A DNA stretch of 64,000 nt from Bacillus massiliigorillae (lineage in GTDB: Bacteria > Bacillota > Bacilli > Bacillales > DSM-1321). The stretch's first letter is position 1. The number at the start of each line of letters is the position of its first letter. The notes under the pieces were generated by a model. It was not told the DNA's origin, did not search any database, and saw nothing but the letters and a program-made list of their open reading frames with translations. A program made the translations under genes and the position numbers. The stretch covers positions 3,411,613 to 3,475,612 of the forward strand of contig NZ_HG428741.1 in NCBI RefSeq assembly GCF_000380245.2, in the 5' to 3' direction. This document shows positions 25,435 to 34,444 of the stretch, one piece after another.

Positions 25435-25851
25435 CACTATCATTTTCGTATTAATTTGAATGTAATTTATAATCCAAAATGGAACCTCACTAATTCCAAA
25501 TATAATTTTTCAATCTTTTTTCGAAATTTCATTATAAATATTTCATATTTACATATTATCTTTTCTTTTCGATGGGGAAATTTTTTTGCTTATTATAGTT
25601 TGAGAGCCAGTCATTTGATTGGCACTTTGTTCCTTTGTTTTTTATATCTTATTTTTGTGAAATAAAGGTAAAAAACTTTGACTGAAATAAAGTTTATTAA
25701 GAAGAGAGGCACTTTTCTAGCATTGTTTCTCTTCTTAATAATAATCGCCGTGCATATATCCAAATAAACGGACTGAATTGTACAGAAGAATAAATATTTC
25801 TTAACATAGAATGACAGTGAAAACATAGACCCTTACTTATTATGAATATAA
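25435..25851. other. Intergenic AT-rich region with one strong hairpin
   Basis: No convincing gene; frames here lack ribosome sites and have random-looking composition. A perfect 14-bp inverted repeat TTATTAAGAAGAGA/TCTCTTCTTAATAA lies at 25694-25707 and 25728-25741. Read on the minus strand it could end the ferritin-like gene transcript, though it is 110 bp past the stop. Confidence 0.5.
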
Positions 25852-26292
25852 TCACTTCAATTTTGTATAAAAATACAAAAACCATACTGCATGATTTTGC
25901 TCATCCATCGCGATTCTTTTAAGCAGTTCTTTCGTATACACATTGCTTGTTTCATCAGAAATTCCTAAATAAAAATCAACTGTTTCCTGTTCATCTTTTA
26001 AAGCTAATTGTAATCCTTCTATATAATTTTCAGCACATTCTTCAGTCATTTTAGGTTGAGGCTGTACTCCAGTTAAGCTGTAATATAATTGTATAAATTG
26101 TTGAAGATGTTTCTTTTCATCACTTTGAATTTCAAGAATCTGTTTTCTCTCTTTTTCACTAGGAGCTATTTTTGCCAGACTTTCATAACACATAATAGCA
26201 CTATATTCTCCATTAATGGCTTTTTCAATATCATTTATTAACTTATTAGTTTGCCTATTTAAATCTTCATAATTATATATGTGTGAATACAT
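25852..26292 (-). CDS. Ferritin-like/rubrerythrin-type diiron protein
   Basis: 146 aa four-helix bundle. Candidate diiron ligands are in pairs: E in NGEYSAIMCYE, ExxH in SDEKKHLQQ, E in ALKDEQETVDFY and ExxH in MDEQNHAVWF. There is no rubredoxin domain. Similar proteins in bacilli (YhjR-like) are thought to be oxidative-stress or iron-handling proteins. The neighbour downstream on the same strand is unrelated. Iron binding is inferred from the motifs. Confidence 0.8.
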   Translation of the reverse strand: MYSHIYNYEDLNRQTNKLINDIEKAINGEYSAIMCYESLAKIAPSEKERKQILEIQSDEKKHLQQFIQLYYSLTGVQPQPKMTEECAENYIEGLQLALKDEQETVDFYLGISDETSNVYTKELLKRIAMDEQNHAVWFLYFYTKLK

Positions 26293-26669
26293 TTTATCCC
26301 CCCATATTTCAGTACATTATCCTATGAATTGGTCTGATACTAGGTGAGCATTTCTTTTATTAATATATATGCATTATACATAATTAAAAGCGACTCTATC
26401 TAAGAATCGCTTTACCATCATATATAGATTATTTAGTTAGAATTACACTGAAACTCTACTAAGCAAACACCATTTTTGACATTTGCTTTACCGTTAACTT
26501 CTTTAGCAAATTGATTAAAAAGTTCTTAAATGTTTTGAATTATGTAAATGGATTTGTTTTTAGAATTTATAAAACTAGATTTTCACAAATACAAATTCCG
26601 ATTAGATATTCACCACAAATAAAAGCAAGTGAAATCCGTTTAATGTTCACTTGCTTTTATTTATATATA
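26293..26669. other. Intergenic region with a gene-like fragment
   Basis: On the minus strand around 26445-26535 a short frame reads ELFNQFAKEVNGKANV and then KNGVCLVEFQCNSN before a stop, preceded by a stop codon. It may be the tail of a lost gene but cannot be assigned. An imperfect hairpin (AAAGCGACT/AATCGCTTT) is at 26385-26412. Confidence 0.35.
26621..26658 (-). terminator. Terminator of the P-type ATPase gene
   Basis: Perfect 13-bp stem AAAAGCAAGTGAA/TTCACTTGCTTTT, with TTTTATTTG following on the minus strand, 12 bp past the ATPase stop codon. Confidence 0.75.
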
Positions 26670-28580
26670 TTATTCTTTTATTGTTTTTAATAAACGAAGC
26701 CCATTTAAAATAACAAGAATCGTACTTCCTTCATGCCCTATTACCCCAAGGGGTAAACTAATTGTTTGTAAAAAGTTAGAACAAATTAATAGCACTATTA
26801 CACTTATAGAAAATATAACGTTTTGTTTAATAATCTTATTCATCTTTCGAGATAGAACAACAGCTTCGGCAATAAGAGATAAATTATTTTTCATCAATAC
26901 AACATCAGCTGTTTCAAGTGCTACATCCGTACCTTCACCCATCGCGATACCAATTGAAGCTGTGGCTAATGCAGGCGCATCGTTAATTCCATCCCCAACC
27001 ATTGCTACTGTGCCATACTTTTCTTTTAATTTTTTCAGTTCATCTACCTTTGTCTCAGGTAAACATTCTGCGACAAATCCATCTACGTGACTTTCACTTG
27101 CAATAGCCTGTGCTGTTGCTTTACCATCTCCTGTGAGCATAAAGGTATAAACACCAACAGACTTTAGTTTTTCTATTGCTTCTATGGTTTCTTGTCGAAC
27201 AGTATCTTTTAACGTGATTAATCCCGCAATTCCTTTATGGTCACTGACAAAGACAATTGTTTTACCTTCGGCCGCCAATTTCTTTGCTATACCATTTTGA
27301 AAAGTAGCAGCTTCTTCCGCCCCAACAAAATCTGCCTTACCAACTTTCCATTCGACTCCCGCTATGATTGCTTTTGCTCCAAATCCTGAGATATCTTCTG
27401 ATGTTTCAGGTTTTATAAATGAGATATTACTATTGTCTGAAGCATATTTTACAATCGATTGTGCCAATGGATGATTAGAATATTTTTCAACAGATGCTAC
27501 GTACTGAAGAAAATTGTCTTTTGTAAAATCAGCTCTGAATAATACATCTGTCACTTCTGGCTTCCCTTTGGTCAAAGTTCCTGTTTTATCTACGGCAATA
27601 GCTTTTAAGTTACCTAAGCTTTCTAAGTGAACGCCACCCTTAAATAAAATACCTCTTTTGGCTCCATTTGAGATAGCTGAGAGTGTAGCTGGCATTACTG
27701 AAGCGGCTAATGCGCATGGAGATGCCACTACTAATAGAACCATTGCACGATAAATCGTTTCATTCCAACTCCAACCAAACATAAAGTGAGGTAAAAATAG
27801 CATTAATGCTACAACAATTAAGACAACATTTACATACGTACCTTCAAATTTTTCTATAAATAATTGAGAAGGAGATTTTTCACTTTGTGCTGACTGTACC
27901 AATTGAATAATCTTTTGAAATAATGTTTCTTCTTGTGGTTTCGTAATTTCAACCGTAATCGTTCCTCGTAGATTAACAGTACCAGCAAACACTTCATCAT
28001 TTATTTTTTTACTAACGGGAATTGATTCACCCGTAATAGCTGCTTCATCAATATTAGTTGTACCATCAATAATGGAACCATCAGATGGTACTCGCTCACC
28101 TGCTTTAATTAAGATATGATCTCCTAATTTCAAATCAGCAACCGCAACTAGTGATTCATTTCCTTCCGAATCGATTAATAATGCCTCTTCAGGCTGCAAA
28201 TCCATTAAAGCAGAGATTTCTTTATGACTCTTGTTCATTGTGTAAGTCTCAAGTGCACCACTTAAAGAGAAGATAAAGATTAGAATAGATCCTTCAGCCC
28301 AATAGCCAATAATAGCCGAGCCAATGGCAGCTAATATCATAAGAATTTCAACATTCAATCTTTTTGTTTCAATCGTATCCAATATACCTTCTTTTGCTTT
28401 AGCATATCCGCCAATAACAAAAGCTAATAAATAGGCAATAACCGAAAATGTCACCATGTCATTTTTAGATAAAATCCAACCAATTAAGATAAACAGACCG
28501 CTTGTTAATGCCGCAATTAATTCAATGTGTTCCCATGCTTTTTTCCATATAGATATTTGAGTTTTACTTTCTGAAGCCAT
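26670..28580 (-). CDS. pfeT: P1B-4-type metal-exporting ATPase, PfeT/ZosA-like
   Basis: 636 aa, the length of B. subtilis PfeT (ZosA). TGES (183-186), the metal-site SPC (287-289) in place of CPC, phosphorylated Asp331 in DKTGT, MVGDGINDAP, and the C-terminal HEGSTILVILNGLRLL, a P1B-4 hallmark. There is no N-terminal metal-binding domain. PfeT exports Fe(II) and is induced by PerR and iron. Two Fur/PerR-like boxes lie 170-200 bp upstream. Zinc or cobalt export by close relatives keeps the substrate open. Confidence 0.9.
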   Translation of the reverse strand: MASESKTQISIWKKAWEHIELIAALTSGLFILIGWILSKNDMVTFSVIAYLLAFVIGGYAKAKEGILDTIETKRLNVEILMILAAIGSAIIGYWAEGSILIFIFSLSGALETYTMNKSHKEISALMDLQPEEALLIDSEGNESLVAVADLKLGDHILIKAGERVPSDGSIIDGTTNIDEAAITGESIPVSKKINDEVFAGTVNLRGTITVEITKPQEETLFQKIIQLVQSAQSEKSPSQLFIEKFEGTYVNVVLIVVALMLFLPHFMFGWSWNETIYRAMVLLVVASPCALAASVMPATLSAISNGAKRGILFKGGVHLESLGNLKAIAVDKTGTLTKGKPEVTDVLFRADFTKDNFLQYVASVEKYSNHPLAQSIVKYASDNSNISFIKPETSEDISGFGAKAIIAGVEWKVGKADFVGAEEAATFQNGIAKKLAAEGKTIVFVSDHKGIAGLITLKDTVRQETIEAIEKLKSVGVYTFMLTGDGKATAQAIASESHVDGFVAECLPETKVDELKKLKEKYGTVAMVGDGINDAPALATASIGIAMGEGTDVALETADVVLMKNNLSLIAEAVVLSRKMNKIIKQNVIFSISVIVLLICSNFLQTISLPLGVIGHEGSTILVILNGLRLLKTIKE

Positions 28581-29041
28581 TAGTATCCCCTTCTTTTCTT
28601 AGCTGTTATTTATATAAAAAATCGCATTTTTTATTTTGCTCTATCTTTAATTCAAGCATAACAACCTCATCATCAGAAGTCAATCTAATTGAGAAAATAA
28701 ATAACTAATTGAGAACCATTGTTGTTTATAACAATAAAAAACTAATAACTGATAATAATTATTATTAATAATGGTTATCATTTGCAAATATGAGCTATTA
28801 CAAGAATTAACTTATAATTGTTATATTAATTCAATCGAATAATCCAATTTTTTATACAGTTCTTTCAGAAATCCTTCAGATTAAGTTGTTAAAATAAGTA
28901 TGATATTAGAGTTAATCACGAAAGTAATGGGTAAATGGTAATAGATTTCCCTACTCAATGAATTCATTATTGAGGCTAGTCTATCAAGCTATACCCACAA
29001 TTAATATATTCTAAATATTTTATCTATAAGGAGTTGAAACA
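28581..29041. other. Divergent promoter region between ATPase and two-component genes
   Basis: 461 bp, very AT-rich. It must contain promoters in both directions and holds the Fur/PerR-like boxes at 28750-28780. The direct repeat AATTGAGAA (28691 and 28712 area) is also present. No open reading frame. Confidence 0.6.
28750..28780. promoter_or_regulatory. Tandem Fur/PerR-like boxes
   Basis: TGATAATAATTATTA (28750-28764) and TAATAATGGTTATCA (28766-28780) each match the 7-1-7 Fur/PerR consensus TGATAATNATTATCA at about 12 of 14 informative positions. They lie between the PfeT-like ATPase and a two-component system. PerR, Fur and Zur boxes are too alike to distinguish by eye. Confidence 0.5.
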
Positions 29042-29713
29042 ATGAAGATCTTATTAGCAGAGGATGACCAAAGACTTGGAAAGCTTATTATGTATAAACT
29101 GAAGAAAGAATACGATTCAGTCGATTGGGTGCAAGATGGAGAAGCCGCTTATGATTATGCGATAACCTCTCCATATGATGTACTTATTTTAGATTGGATG
29201 ATGCCAAAAATGGATGGTATTTCAGTTAGTCAAAAACTTCGTCAATCTGGTTATCATGGTGGTATTTTAATGCTTACAGCTAAAGATGAAGTGCCAGATC
29301 GAATATATGGACTAGAAGCTGGTTGTGACGATTACTTAACCAAACCTTTTGAGTTCTCTGAATTAATGGCTCGACTGAGAGCTTTATCTAGAAGAAGTAT
29401 ACGAATGTATCAAGATTCAATTATTCAGATACAAGACTTACACATAAATCAATCAACACATGAGGTGATTGTTAATAACCAACTAATCGAATTAACCCCA
29501 AGGGAATATCAGCTATTACTTTTGTTAGCTAAAAATGCAAATTATATTCTTTCTAAGGATGTCATCATAGATGCTATATGGGGAATTGATCAATATATAA
29601 CCACTAATACAATTGAAGCATTTATTGGCTCTTTACGTAAAAAATTGGATACTGATAACCCTAAAAAGTATATACAAACCATTCGTGGTGCGGGATACAA
29701 GTTGGTGAAATAA
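29042..29713 (+). CDS. OmpR-family response regulator
   Basis: 223 aa. Receiver domain with acidic pair EDD (7-9), phospho-acceptor Asp51 in LILDWMMPKMDG and Lys in DDYLTKPFEF. C-terminal winged helix (ELTPREYQLLLLL, TIRGAGYKL). AAGGAG lies 9 nt upstream of the ATG. The stop is followed two bases later by the kinase gene. Likely targets are the neighbouring DUF2231 gene and the convergent flavin/heme operon; this is inference from position. Confidence 0.95.
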   Translation: MKILLAEDDQRLGKLIMYKLKKEYDSVDWVQDGEAAYDYAITSPYDVLILDWMMPKMDGISVSQKLRQSGYHGGILMLTAKDEVPDRIYGLEAGCDDYLTKPFEFSELMARLRALSRRSIRMYQDSIIQIQDLHINQSTHEVIVNNQLIELTPREYQLLLLLAKNANYILSKDVIIDAIWGIDQYITTNTIEAFIGSLRKKLDTDNPKKYIQTIRGAGYKLVK

Positions 29714-29714
29714 A

Positions 29715-30944
29715 ATGTTGGATCATTTACATAAAAAACTCACTTTTATTTTTTCAGCTTGCTTTGTACTCATCATGCTTATTACGATTTTAGGACTATT
29801 TTTTCTCTTTCGTGGTTCTTTATATAATGTTGCCAAACAGGAGGTCCATGATGTTTTATCAACTGAAAATAAAGAATTTCTTGAGAATCCACTATACATT
29901 ACAAAATATCACCTATCAGGAGAATATTTATTTTATTTCTTAACTCCTGAAAATAAATTGATTTCTAATAGTCATACTCAAAATAGAAACTTAGAAAAAA
30001 CAATCAGAAAGATGGACCTGAAGTCCAACCCTACTATTATCACTCTTGCTGATATAAATGATGAAAAAAGTTACGCTCTTTCAAATAAGGTTCTCAGATA
30101 TCAAGACAAAGATATAGGCACATTATTTGTTGCAAAAGATATTAGTCGAATTGAAGAACAAATTGAGCGCTGGTTTTATATGCTCATTTGTATCGTTATT
30201 ATTCTTTTACTTGTTTCCATTTATGTCGGAAATATTCTAGCTAAACGTGCCATACTTCCAATTAAATTAAACATAGAAAAACAGCGTAAATTTACAGCAG
30301 ATGCATCACATGAACTGCGGACACCTATATCCGTTATGTTATCGTCTGTTGAAATATTAGAAGAGCAACAAGACCTTTCCCCTTTCTCTCGAGAAATCGT
30401 GAAGGATTTGAAAGACGAGGTAAAAGAAACACATCAATTAATTGAAACATTATTATTGTTAACGAAATACGAATCGCATCAAATTAATTTTCAAAAAGAA
30501 AGCTATGATCTTCAATTACAAATTGAAAGTATTGGTGAAAGCTTTCAGCGTATAGCATCACCTAAAAAAATTACTGTGCATAAGAATGAGAAATCCATAC
30601 AAGTAAACGCAGATCATATACAGATCAAACGATTAATTTCGATCTTCCTAGAAAATGCGATTAAGTACACAGGAGATGATGGTGAAATCCAGATTCTTAT
30701 TGCTTCCTATGAAAAAGATATTGTCATACAAATAAAAGATAATGGTATTGGTATAGCTTCTAAACATCTTCCTCATATATTTGATCGTATGTATCAAGTT
30801 GATACTTCTAGAAATCAAGTAGGAGCAGGATTTGGTCTAGCAATTGCCATGCAAATTATTGATTATTATAAAGGAACAGTAGATGTAAAAAGTACGTTAG
30901 GAAAAGGGACAACATTCATTATTTCTCTACCCATTGGTGGCTAA
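29715..30944 (+). CDS. Membrane sensor histidine kinase
   Basis: 409 aa. TM1 (about 10-33), a 120-residue extracellular sensor, TM2 (about 154-176), HisKA with His199 in ADASHELRTP, and a HATPase with DNGIGI, GFGLAIAMQI. Intact. The last 30 codons and the gene behind are duplicated at 57186-57801. Partner of the adjacent OmpR-type regulator. Signal unknown; metal, redox or peroxide stress is conceivable from the neighbouring ATPase. Confidence 0.94.
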   Translation: MLDHLHKKLTFIFSACFVLIMLITILGLFFLFRGSLYNVAKQEVHDVLSTENKEFLENPLYITKYHLSGEYLFYFLTPENKLISNSHTQNRNLEKTIRKMDLKSNPTIITLADINDEKSYALSNKVLRYQDKDIGTLFVAKDISRIEEQIERWFYMLICIVIILLLVSIYVGNILAKRAILPIKLNIEKQRKFTADASHELRTPISVMLSSVEILEEQQDLSPFSREIVKDLKDEVKETHQLIETLLLLTKYESHQINFQKESYDLQLQIESIGESFQRIASPKKITVHKNEKSIQVNADHIQIKRLISIFLENAIKYTGDDGEIQILIASYEKDIVIQIKDNGIGIASKHLPHIFDRMYQVDTSRNQVGAGFGLAIAMQIIDYYKGTVDVKSTLGKGTTFIISLPIGG

Positions 30945-31009
30945 AATTCAGTTTCCCTTCAGTTTTCTTTTATATGATAGTGATATCAAATAGAAGGAGA
31001 CGATGAAAA

Positions 31010-31468
31010 ATGCCAATACATCCATTACTTGTTCATTTCCCTATTGCGCTACTCATTATTGGAGCAGTAGTTGAAATTGTTAATGTTTTTCTAAAAAAAG
31101 AGACTCTCAATAAAATGGGGACAACATTAATCGTTATTGGATTCATATCAGGGATAGCTAATGTTCTTTCGGGTGATGGAGCAGAAGAATTTGCTTTTGC
31201 AAATTGGGGTAGAATGCTTCATGACCAGGTTGAACTACATTCTTTTTTCGCTGATTTGTCCATGATTATTTTTGGAATTCTAACTGCTATTAAATTATTA
31301 TTTAAACACACATTTTTCAAATTTGAATTTCTTAAAAAACCAATTTTTAAAAGTGGATTAATTACTATCCTAATCGTAATTTTAAGTATTTCTGGAATAG
31401 CTTCAATGGCGGTTACTGGTCATCTAGGTGGGAAAATTGTCTACGAACACCAAGTGAATACCGACTAA
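31010..31468 (+). CDS. DUF2231 membrane protein, copy 1
   Basis: 152 aa with four helices. The family signature IHPLLVHFPIALL is at the N-terminus, with two His that could bind heme; further His are in LHDQVELHSFFAD and in TGHLGG. DUF2231 proteins are uncharacterised and often sit near redox or heme genes. AGAAGGAGA precedes the ATG and the gene follows the kinase by 65 bp. A second copy is at 57340-57801. Confidence 0.88.
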   Translation: MPIHPLLVHFPIALLIIGAVVEIVNVFLKKETLNKMGTTLIVIGFISGIANVLSGDGAEEFAFANWGRMLHDQVELHSFFADLSMIIFGILTAIKLLFKHTFFKFEFLKKPIFKSGLITILIVILSISGIASMAVTGHLGGKIVYEHQVNTD

Positions 31469-31474
31469 TAAATT

Positions 31475-31497
31475 GGACAGTATATGCTGTCCTTTTT
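31475..31497 (+). terminator. Terminator of the two-component/DUF2231 operon
   Basis: GGACAG/CTGTCC stem with a 6-nt loop, then TTTTTAC, six bp past the DUF2231 stop. The stem is not repeated at the second DUF2231 copy. Confidence 0.7.
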
Positions 31498-31509
31498 ACA
31501 TTTGATTAA

Positions 31510-31560
31510 AAAATAAAACACTTGCTTGAAAATATATCGATTTCAAACAGGTGTTTTATA
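31510..31560 (-). terminator. Terminator of the flavin/heme operon
   Basis: AAAACACTTGCTTGAAA pairs with TTTCAAACAGGTGTTTT (31516-31532 and 31541-31557, few mismatches); on the minus strand TTTTATTTTTTAATC follows. Confidence 0.7.
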
Positions 31561-31577
31561 AAGCTATAAAGCTTAGT

Positions 31578-32129
31578 TTATACAACTTTATTTTGCGATT
31601 TAGAAAAACCATATTTTATCCCCTTGAGTCCTATTAACAGCAAGAAACTTACAGTTGTAAACATATAAACAAGTAACATTGGAGGTGTTAAAGAATCTGC
31701 ACCGATAAAAAAGCCATGTATACTCATCATTATAAAAGTTGGTATTGTAAGCAAATGAACAGCCTTCCAAACCTTTTTAGATAGCTTTCTCATTAAATCA
31801 GAGGATATTAATACAATAAAAAGGCAAATGAACGCGATGGTTCCAAATCCTGATAAGGTCGTTTCATTTTTAGCTGTAAATGGAATCAACAATTCCGTAA
31901 ACCCATACGGCATATAAGTGTCGATTAGCAATAATCCCCCATGTAACAAAGCAAACAGAAAGGCAAACCAACCACTGCTTTGATGCAACATGAATAACAT
32001 AGCTCTTTTTTTCATAAAAACCTTTTCACTATATAAAATTCCTGCGCATGCACCAAACCAAAAAAGCATATAACTTACAATTCCTGCGGCTCGAATCATT
32101 TCCCATGTTCCAACTATATTAAAAATCAT
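31578..32129 (-). CDS. Ferric-reductase-like transmembrane protein
   Basis: 183 aa, about six helices, with conserved His on opposite membrane faces (FMLHQSSGWFAF, LLHGGLLL, KAVHLLTIPTFIMMSIHGF) in the b-heme arrangement of the ferric reductase/YedZ-like fold. It lacks a flavin or NAD domain, so electrons must come from or pass to a partner. Its start overlaps the ApbE stop by 4 bp. With ApbE and two exported proteins it may form a trans-membrane electron route. Confidence 0.85.
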   Translation of the reverse strand: MIFNIVGTWEMIRAAGIVSYMLFWFGACAGILYSEKVFMKKRAMLFMLHQSSGWFAFLFALLHGGLLLIDTYMPYGFTELLIPFTAKNETTLSGFGTIAFICLFIVLISSDLMRKLSKKVWKAVHLLTIPTFIMMSIHGFFIGADSLTPPMLLVYMFTTVSFLLLIGLKGIKYGFSKSQNKVV

Positions 32130-33052
32130 AATAGATTCATCCCTTCCACATACTCATGAATGGTCTTACTAATAGCGATTTTTCCATCCTCTCTAATAAT
32201 AATCGCTGCTCTTTTTGGAAAATGTTTCGTAAGCCACTTTATCCCTTCTTCAAAAGGCATCATACACAGTACCTTTGCTAATACTTCTGCTTCTGAAACT
32301 GTTGGGGCTATTGCTGTAACTTGCACCACATTCGTTGTAATAGAATAACCTGTTTGTCCATTAATAATATGATGTCTATCTTTATCGCCTTGCTTCCACT
32401 TTCTATAAAGAGGACTAGACGTAGCCATATTCGCGTTCTTAACAAATAAAGAAATGATATCTAATTCTTCTTGAAGAGGATTACTCACTCCCACTATTTG
32501 AGAAGAATCGCCCCAAATAGCTACATCTCCGCCTGCATTAATAAAACCTTCTTCCATGCCTGCTCGTATAGCTAGTAATTTTGCTTGGTCTACACTCCAT
32601 CCTTTTGCAATCCCGTTAATATCTAATTTTTCATTACTATGTTTAATAATCACATTTGATTGTGGAAGGAGTTCGATTCCTTTTTTATGAACAGTAAAAG
32701 GATTTAATTCACGAGCTTCTTTATACATATGTGGTTGAAAACTTATATCATAGCCAAGCTCTTCTATTCTACTTCCTATTAATGGATTAAAAAGATACTC
32801 TGTTCTTTCAGCATAAAATTGTGCCTCTTTGATTATGGAATATAACTCATCTGAAACAAAAATAGGAATACCTACTGGCTGATTATTAAAAGTTGATAGT
32901 TCACTACTATCCATAAAACGAGAAAAACGATGTTCAAAGCTATGAAAATAATTCGTTAAATTTTCTATCGTTTCACTTTTTGAATTCAAACCACCTAATC
33001 GAATGGTTGTATTCATACATTCAAATGTTTTAATAGTAGAAAGAGCATTCAT
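32126..33052 (-). CDS. ApbE-type FAD:protein FMN transferase
   Basis: 308 aa. Shows the ApbE order: an N-terminal RFSRFMDSSELSTFN segment, DINGIAKGWSVDQ, the GxxNAGGDV motif (EEGFINAGGDVAIWG) and a C-terminal TAPTVSEAEVLAKVL metal-binding part. These enzymes attach FMN to Thr/Ser of target proteins using FAD. No signal peptide is seen, so it should act inside the cell, unlike the lipoprotein FmnB of Listeria. The obvious target motif ([D]xx[S/T]GA[S/T]) is not found in the neighbours. Confidence 0.88.
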   Translation of the reverse strand: MNALSTIKTFECMNTTIRLGGLNSKSETIENLTNYFHSFEHRFSRFMDSSELSTFNNQPVGIPIFVSDELYSIIKEAQFYAERTEYLFNPLIGSRIEELGYDISFQPHMYKEARELNPFTVHKKGIELLPQSNVIIKHSNEKLDINGIAKGWSVDQAKLLAIRAGMEEGFINAGGDVAIWGDSSQIVGVSNPLQEELDIISLFVKNANMATSSPLYRKWKQGDKDRHHIINGQTGYSITTNVVQVTAIAPTVSEAEVLAKVLCMMPFEEGIKWLTKHFPKRAAIIIREDGKIAISKTIHEYVEGMNLL

Positions 33053-33054
33053 AT

Positions 33055-33387
33055 TTATGATCTCTCCGTACGATTATCTTGCTGTATTTGTCCTTGATAA
33101 GGATTCGTCGGCGTTACATATGTTGCTTGCTCATCTGTATTGTCCACATTCCAATTACCATCTTCCCAATCCAATCCAGCAATAGTTCGCTCTCGGTCGG
33201 CTTTCTCAGCTTCTTTCAAATTAGATAAATCAGTATTATCGGTATCAATCTTCCAAGTATCAGTTGCTACTTGAGCCTTTGCTTCACTATCTTGAACATT
33301 TTGATTATCTTGAAGAATAGAGGTTACTCCTGTGAAAGCGGTTATACTCCCTAAACCAACAGCCCATTTTACCCAGTTTTTTTTCAT
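33055..33387 (-). CDS. Small exported protein of the flavin/heme operon
   Basis: 110 aa. A single N-terminal hydrophobic segment (WVKWAVGLGSITAFTGVTSI) acts as signal peptide or anchor, followed by an acidic, Asp/Thr-rich, probably disordered extracellular part containing Trp-Asp repeats (GLDWEDGNWNVDNTD). No Cys or heme motif. It stops 2 bp before the ApbE start. Unknown family; possibly a partner of the flavin transferase or the stalk protein. Confidence 0.7.
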   Translation of the reverse strand: MKKNWVKWAVGLGSITAFTGVTSILQDNQNVQDSEAKAQVATDTWKIDTDNTDLSNLKEAEKADRERTIAGLDWEDGNWNVDNTDEQATYVTPTNPYQGQIQQDNRTERS

Positions 33388-33427
33388 TATTCTGTCTCCT
33401 TTACACAGTCATTCATAACAATATTTA

Positions 33428-34129
33428 TTAGTTAAGGGCAAAAATAAAACCTTTTTGAGAATCATACGTAATTGTATAACCTAATCCATTCGCTAACACA
33501 CTTATAGGAGCATATAATTCATTATTATATGCAAGTGTTGGAACGGGCATTGGTGTCTTCAAACCATTTTCATACACCGCTCTTGATCCAAGCCTACATA
33601 TTAATTGCTTTTGTTGATATACAACTTCAACGGCTTGAATATTTTCATAAATAGCTACATCAGCTCCTAACAATTCCGATGTTTCTTTAATAGGAATCAT
33701 TACTTCACTTCTATACGGATAAGCAACAACTGTTATTGATTCATTACCATTTTGTATTTTCACCTTCATTGAATCTTTGATAGGCAATTGTTCCTGCGAT
33801 ACTCCGATCGCTGCTGAGCGTGACCATTTAGACCATGATTCCATAACTTCATTTGTTTGGTTTATCTGTTTATTTTTTTGATTCTGTATGCGTTCTTCAT
33901 ACTGTACATCATCATCCTCTTTATGTTTATCCCCATCATCTCCGTACTTATGCTCATTATGTTCTCTCTTCTCATCATCCTCTTTATGCTTATATCCATC
34001 ATCTCTATACTTATACTCATTATGTTCTCTCTTCTCATCGTCACCATCAGCTCGCACAGATAAGTACGTAAAAGAAGTTGTCGCAAACACCAAAATCAGC
34101 AATAACAACAGTTTAAAAATGTTTTTCAT
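33428..34129 (-). CDS. Secreted stalk-domain (copper amine oxidase N-like) protein with charged repeats
   Basis: 233 aa. Signal peptide (about 1-27), then a highly charged region with two 21-residue repeats (DEKREHNEYKYRDDGYKHKED type) rich in His, Lys, Glu and Asp, then a copper-amine-oxidase-N-like stalk domain over about 125-233 (MIPIKETSELLGADVAIYEN; ELYAPISVLANGLGYTITYD). The His/Asp-rich repeats may bind metal. First gene of the four-gene minus-strand operon. Confidence 0.8.
   Translation of the reverse strand: MKNIFKLLLLLILVFATTSFTYLSVRADGDDEKREHNEYKYRDDGYKHKEDDEKREHNEHKYGDDGDKHKEDDDVQYEERIQNQKNKQINQTNEVMESWSKWSRSAAIGVSQEQLPIKDSMKVKIQNGNESITVVAYPYRSEVMIPIKETSELLGADVAIYENIQAVEVVYQQKQLICRLGSRAVYENGLKTPMPVPTLAYNNELYAPISVLANGLGYTITYDSQKGFIFALN
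33917..34042 (-). repeat. Two tandem 63-bp coding repeats
   Basis: 33917-33979 and 33980-34042 are near-identical 63-bp units in frame with the stalk-protein gene, each encoding a 21-residue KREHNE/DDG/KHKED unit. Being a multiple of three, the copy number can vary without frameshift. Confidence 0.85.
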
Positions 34130-34444
34130 AACACTCCTCCTTTTCCAACAGAATAGACAAGAAAGATTAAAATAAAATTAAAAGAATTCTATGTTTTCTA
34201 ACCAAATTGAGAATGAATCCACTAACCTATATTGCTTTCTCTTATACTGCTATCGGGAAATTTCGCTTTGTATATTGAGGGTAGTTTAGTTTCATAAGAT
34301 TATTGTGGGAATCAAGATTTTTAACGATAGTAACAATAGGCATAAACAAAGATAACGTCCACTTTATTTTATAATTTCAAGGCATATTCGATTGATTTTC
34401 TAAATATGAATAGAGCAAAAGTGTTATTTCGGGGAGGTTATAAA
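34130..34444. other. Divergent promoter region
   Basis: 315 bp between the minus-strand stalk-protein operon and the plus-strand DUF2935 gene. No open frame or clear repeat; promoters for both directions are expected here. The frame upstream of 34445 stays open for 13 codons but has no ribosome site. Confidence 0.5.

Noticed and set aside
25405..25826. Open frames on both strands between the MFS and ferritin-like genes
   Set aside because: Rich in Phe, Ile and Tyr from AT-rich DNA, no ribosome sites, and they overlap each other.
33917..34042. CRISPR-like direct repeats
   Set aside because: Only two adjacent units without spacers, in frame within a protein gene.
33853..34175. Several long plus-strand frames opposite the stalk-protein gene
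   Set aside because: They arise from the tandem repeats read in antisense; the minus-strand gene has a signal peptide, a domain and operon context.
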